Shown here: positions 60,315 to 64,000 of the stretch, in pieces
Position numbering within the stretch: the first letter of the stretch is position 1
How the letters are laid out: every line of letters begins with the position of its first letter
The notes under the pieces: model-generated
Database searches by the model: none
The model's input: only the letters and a program-made list of their open reading frames with translations
What the model was told of the DNA's origin: nothing
Position numbers and translations under genes: made by a program
Source: Fistularia commersonii
Lineage: Eukaryota > Chordata > Actinopteri > Syngnathiformes > Fistulariidae
Assembly: GCA_037954325.1 (NCBI GenBank)
Contig: JBBMNZ010000007.1
Location: 8,115,001-8,179,000, forward strand
Direction of reading: 5' to 3'
DNA length: 64,000 bases

Positions 60315-61012
60315 ATGCCTGTGGACCTCAGTGGAACCTGGGACTTTGTCAGCAGTGAGAACTTTGAGGGCTACATGACAGCCCTGGGTGAGTCCTCCTT
60401 CACACACCTTTGTCAGGACTATAATGGAGAACAGGGTGGAGAGGTGAGAAGGTGAGGAGTTGAGGAACTAAAGAGGGAAGTTGATGTAGACCCCCCCCCC
60501 CTCTCTCCCCCAGGCATTGATTTTGCCACTCGTAAGCTGGCCGCCAGGCTGAAGCCCCAGAAGGTCGTCAAACAGGAGGGAGATCTTTTCATAATCCGAA
60601 CCCTCAGCACCTTCAGGAGCTTGGAGTGCTCCTTCAGGATCGGGGAGGAGTTCCAGGAGGTGACCAAGGGCATGGACAACCGCACCTGCCAGGTGAGGAC
60701 ACCCGGAGAAGCTCCGGTCTCGCCTTTCCCGGCCGGCGTCGTTCATGAAGGTGTTTGTTCTTCATCAGTCGGTGGTGACCTGGGAGGGTGACAAGCTGCT
60801 CTGCGTGCAGAGGGGGGAGAAGAAGAACCGGGGTTGGGTCCACTGGCTCCAAGGAGACCAGCTTCATCTGGTGAGGCTCTGGACCAGCACAGACCCATCC
60901 TCTGGTTTCTACATCTGCTGATCTTTAGAAGGTTCCTAAACCTGTGTTCATCTCCTTGTAGGAACTCACCTGTGAAGACCAAGTCTGCAAGCAGGTCTAC
61001 AAACGTGTGTGA
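60315..61012 (+). CDS. rbp7: Cellular retinol-binding protein 7, complete (4 exons)
   Basis: Cytosolic intracellular lipid-binding protein carrying retinol. Exons 60315-60387, 60514-60692, 60769-60870 and 60962-61012 follow the classic FABP/CRBP 4-exon pattern and give 134 codons plus stop, the family length. N-terminal MPVDLSGTWDFVSSENFEGYM is the family signature G-x-W; a helix-turn-helix with FATRKLAARLKPQKVV, then beta strands ..FIIRTLSTFRS..CSFRIGEEF.EVT, GDKLLCVQRGEKKNRGW.HW, and LELTCEDQVCKQVYKRV. The GEKKNRGW.HW block and human 1p36 neighbours favour RBP7 over RBP1, RBP2 or RBP5. AATAAA at about 61068. The gene is compact (0.7 kb). Confidence 0.93.
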
Positions 61013-61595
61013 TGATCCTCACATTTACGTTCAAATGAGATGAATGAGATCTTCTCCAAACAAACTAATAAAGTCAATTAAAGATCTACATCTTTGGAGA
61101 TGAAATGTGTCTGAAGTTTCTGTCTCATCCGGGCCGGGGTTCTCCTGCTTCAGTCCAGGATCTAGTCCTCTAGAAACTGGACCTGTTTGGTTTGTGTTTT
61201 TCTTCACCACCTGTCCCAGGGGCCACTCCGGGTCTTCGGAAGAATACTCGCTGATCTTCTGCAAACAATGCATGTTCTTCGGAGAACACCATTTTCTCTT
61301 GAATGCCTACATTATCTGTTCCTTCTCCGGTGCTGGGGAACCCACTAGACAGCGCAAAACATCCTGCAGGACCGATCATGTCCAGGTTACGGCAGCGAGA
61401 AGACGTTTACCTGCAGATCCCCTGCCTGACCACAAGAGGGTGGCGGGGGATCTGGTTGCGGGTCGCTTGCAGTTCCCCTCCCGGCCGCAGGGGGCGCTGT
61501 GTAAAGTCGTTCCTCCGCGGCTTTGACGGAACTCTTTGTTTCGCTTCAAGTTTTGCCGCGACTCTTCGTGTCCGCGGCGTCTGAAGAGCTTCAGG

Positions 61596-62549
61596 ATGTC
61601 TGCCACGGAGGACGAGGCTCAGCAGGTAAGCCGCCCGGTGGTCTAGGCGAGCATCGCCGCGGTTCTCTAACGTCCCCCCGCCTCCCCACGCAGAGGCTGC
61701 GGGCGGCCGTCCACGCGTCCGTGGACCTGCTGTGCCGGAGAGCAACCGAGGAGCACCGCAGGGCCTTCAGCCTCCAGGCCGTGGCGGCGATCACCGAGAC
61801 CACCTTCAGGCAGTGCGGTAGGTCGGCGGCCTGTGACAGCTGGAGGTTACTTCAGGTTTACTTCGGAGGTTTTAAGTGACTTGGTCTGCTGGCCGCTTGG
61901 AGACACTGGACCTCTGGTTCAGTGCCGTCCCAGATCCGGTGGAACTCAGATCCAGAAGTTCTTAGATCAGGTGGACCTCAGATCCAGTAGTTCTCAGGTC
62001 AGGTGAACCTCAGGTCCGGGGTCACCTCAGATCCAGTGGATCTCAGGTCGAACCCCAACATGAACAAGAAGCCCAGCTGTTGGTGCAGGTCTGAAGGTTG
62101 GCTGAACACATGGAAGTTTCTTCAATCTGGACTGTTTGTTTGCTTACAGAGGTGTTTGCCAGAGACCTGGAGGCCTTTGCCAGGTGAGACCTCCTTAGGT
62201 GACGATGAGCGAGGGGCAGAACTTCTGTTCTCTACATTTTTTCTTCCTTCTGGGTTTCAGGCACGCCAAGAGAAGCTCCGTGAACACAGAAGATGTGAAA
62301 CTCGTGGCTCGCCGCAGCACGCCGCTGGTGAGTCCATCTCCGTCAGGAGTTCTGAAGACGATAGGAGTTAGTGAAACACCTACTTCTGGACTGAGGGGAA
62401 AGAGGACAGCAGACAGAAGGTGGTGGTGAACATCGGTTTATTCTTTCCAGTCAATCTACATCCATAACAAGAGTGAGGAGCTCAACCAGGAGCAGCAGGA
62501 GGTGAAGAGGAGGAAGAAGAGCAAAGACACTGAGGAGAGCAGAGAGTGA
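61596..62549 (+). CDS. cenps: Centromere protein S (CENP-S / MHF1), complete (5 exons)
   Basis: Histone-fold protein; with CENP-X it forms the MHF complex acting with FANCM at stalled forks, and with CENP-T/W at kinetochores. Exons 61596-61625, 61694-61817, 62150-62183, 62261-62327 and 62451-62549 join to 117 codons plus stop (human about 138). Histone-fold helices: RLRAAVHASVDLLCRRATEE, SLQAVAAITETTFRQCEVFA, RDLEAFARHAKR, NTEDVKLVARRS; then the conserved SIYIHNKSEEL and a basic tail KRRKKSKDTEES. AATAAA at 62681-62686. In human CENPS lies in 1p36.22 near RBP7, consistent with the context. Confidence 0.95.
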
Positions 62550-62686
62550 GAGCCAGGCCTGCTGCTCGCCGCCGCCACTGACTTGTCACGTTACACGCTT
62601 GTGATGCCAACTTCCAAAGTTCCTGCTCTCCTGGGGGAAACGTCTTGTCTGAGGTCTTTGGGTGGGTGGATGAAGGTCCAAATAAA

Positions 62687-64000
62687 GAGCATCGACCCCA
62701 GTGTGAGCTTCCACTGTCCTAAACTTCAAACTCCCCGGGCGTCGGCCGCGTGGACACCCGGCGGCGCCGAAGCGGGTATCTTCTGACGGACGGAGGCGCC
62801 CCGCCCACCGAGTGGGAATCATCTACTGCCCCCCGCCCCCGTCGGAACCTCCCCGGGCCTTCAAAGTGCATGGAGAAATCAAGTGGAAGGAGATGGACTG
62901 GAGCGGCGGGAAACAGAGCAGGTACTACCCTGTGTCTGAGGCCACACACAAAGCGGCGGGACTTCCGTCTTCGTTCTTCAGAACCGACTTCGTCGTGGGT
63001 TCAAATGGAGACCTCGACCAGCGGAACCCAAGGAGAACCCCTAGATATGTGAATGGAATTAGATGGTTCTTGGTTCCACAAAGTGACTCCAGCAGTTTAA
63101 ACTAAGCATCTATTCAAATGAACTTTATTAGAGAACTCCCTTCATTTGACATGTTTTCCAGAACACCTCACAGACATCGACAGCTACGGGGAGCCCTCGG
63201 ACACACCACTCCACGTTCACACCAACACTCACGTCCCCGAGTCTTCAGCACATACAGATCAGTTCAGTAACACGAAAGCACACACCATACGGCATCCAGG
63301 TCACAGAAGAGAAGTACAGTCACAACACTCCACTACATTTCATGGTTCCGCACACACCGAGTCAGAGGAAGGAAATCCTTGCAAAGGTAAAGATAAAAAA
63401 AAAAAAATTAAAAAAAAAAAACAAAAAGGAGAACAAATCTTGAAGAATGAATGAAAGGATGTCCATGTTAGGGAGGCGCTCGGAGCATCTGCAGCTTCAC
63501 TCACACACTCAGAAAGCAGTCATTGGGCTCTTTCACCGCACAAGCAGTCGGTTCCACGCGCCTCTCCGTTCGCTCACTCATCCTCCACTGCTCGCCACAA
63601 GCCATCCTCAACCGCACTCAGTCCGCAAAAACGCCAGTGGCGCCGTTCTCTCCAAGTACTAAGTGGATAAAAGTGAAAACACCCACCGTCTCTCAGAACA
63701 TGCCGAGCGAAGCCGTTCTTTGATGGCATAGCATTTACAGGTGAGAGGAGGGAGAATGATACCGAGAACGCTGCCAAAGAGGAGCTTCCTCACAGGAAAA
63801 CGGAAGAGAGGTCAACTGCAGAAGAGATCTCAATGAAGGCTTTTCCACACAACTGGACTGCAAATAAAGTTGCACTTAAAACATAAGAAGGTTTCAACCA
63901 GATTCTTCCCAATGCACGATTGCCTTTTAGAGTGGACGATACAGCCGGTGAGCCGCGGACATTCATGCATTTTCAAATGATTCATCACGTTTCACAATAC
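62687..64000. other. Right end: no assignable gene
   Basis: A plus-strand frame at 62812-63105 (98 codons, MGIIYCPPPPSEPP..) has no family I know. TTTATT at 63124-63129 is a possible minus-strand AATAAA, so the rest of the window could be a 3' UTR of a minus-strand gene beyond the right edge; A-rich and CA-rich runs lie around 63385-63430. Confidence 0.3.

Noticed and set aside
1..64000. CRISPR arrays, phage modules, defence islands, operons
   Set aside because: Direct repeats here are micro- and minisatellites without spacer structure, and all confident genes are intron-containing vertebrate genes.

Overview
The window is vertebrate nuclear DNA, almost certainly from a ray-finned (teleost, probably percomorph) fish. 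The genes are split into many short exons with GT..AG introns, often of only 70-300 bases. Between them lie long CA/GT, GATA and ATGT microsatellites, minisatellites and decayed LINE fragments. No bacterial, phage, CRISPR, rRNA or tRNA signal was seen. I set exon limits by eye from splice sites, reading phase and remembered family sequences. Several reconstructed proteins close exactly in frame at the length I recall for the human orthologue (Arl8b 186 aa, EphA2 976, H6PD 791, RBP7 134).

Layout. 1-1121: exon 1 of edem1 (minus), with a tandem repeat filling the visible part of its first intron. 2954-7746: complete arl8b (minus), same order and orientation as ARL8B-EDEM1 on human 3p26. 7747-9950: intergenic, with a CCAAT-rich minisatellite. 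9953-15825: two tandem TNF-receptor-superfamily genes (minus). 15826-21750: retroelement graveyard (RTE-like, L1-like and L2/Rex-like fragments). 21751-30239: ddi2 (plus), followed by an rsc1a1-like gene that carries a one-base frameshift in a G homopolymer. 31528-34098: a short ephexin-type RhoGEF (plus), convergent with cplane2/rsg1 (34412-35673, minus). 38080-47342: complete epha2 in 17 coding exons (minus). 47343-55405: simple-repeat-rich intergenic DNA with a CpG promoter at about 52.6 kb, which I assign to h6pd. 55406-58030: complete h6pd (plus). 59086-59900: part of an unrecognised multi-pass membrane protein gene (minus). 60315-61012: rbp7 (plus). 61596-62549: cenps (plus). The last 1.4 kb holds no gene I can name.

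From ddi2 to cenps the gene content matches human 1p36 (DDI2/RSC1A1, ARHGEF19-CPLANE2-EPHA2, H6PD, RBP7, CENPS), while edem1-arl8b matches 3p26. The window therefore spans a junction of two ancestral synteny blocks near 8-10 kb, or an assembly join. Functionally it mixes ER quality control and ER redox (edem1, h6pd), proteasome-linked proteolysis (ddi2), lysosome positioning (arl8b), immune co-stimulation (TNFRs), Eph/Rho signalling (epha2, RhoGEF), ciliogenesis (cplane2), retinoid binding (rbp7) and kinetochore/DNA repair (cenps). I see no operon-like or novel multi-gene system. The most interesting signals are the rsc1a1 frameshift, a 14-bp CRE palindrome shared by the edem1 and h6pd 5' regions, the SH3-less RhoGEF, the two TNFRs, the unnamed membrane gene, and repeat arrays carrying transcription-factor-like motifs beside promoters.
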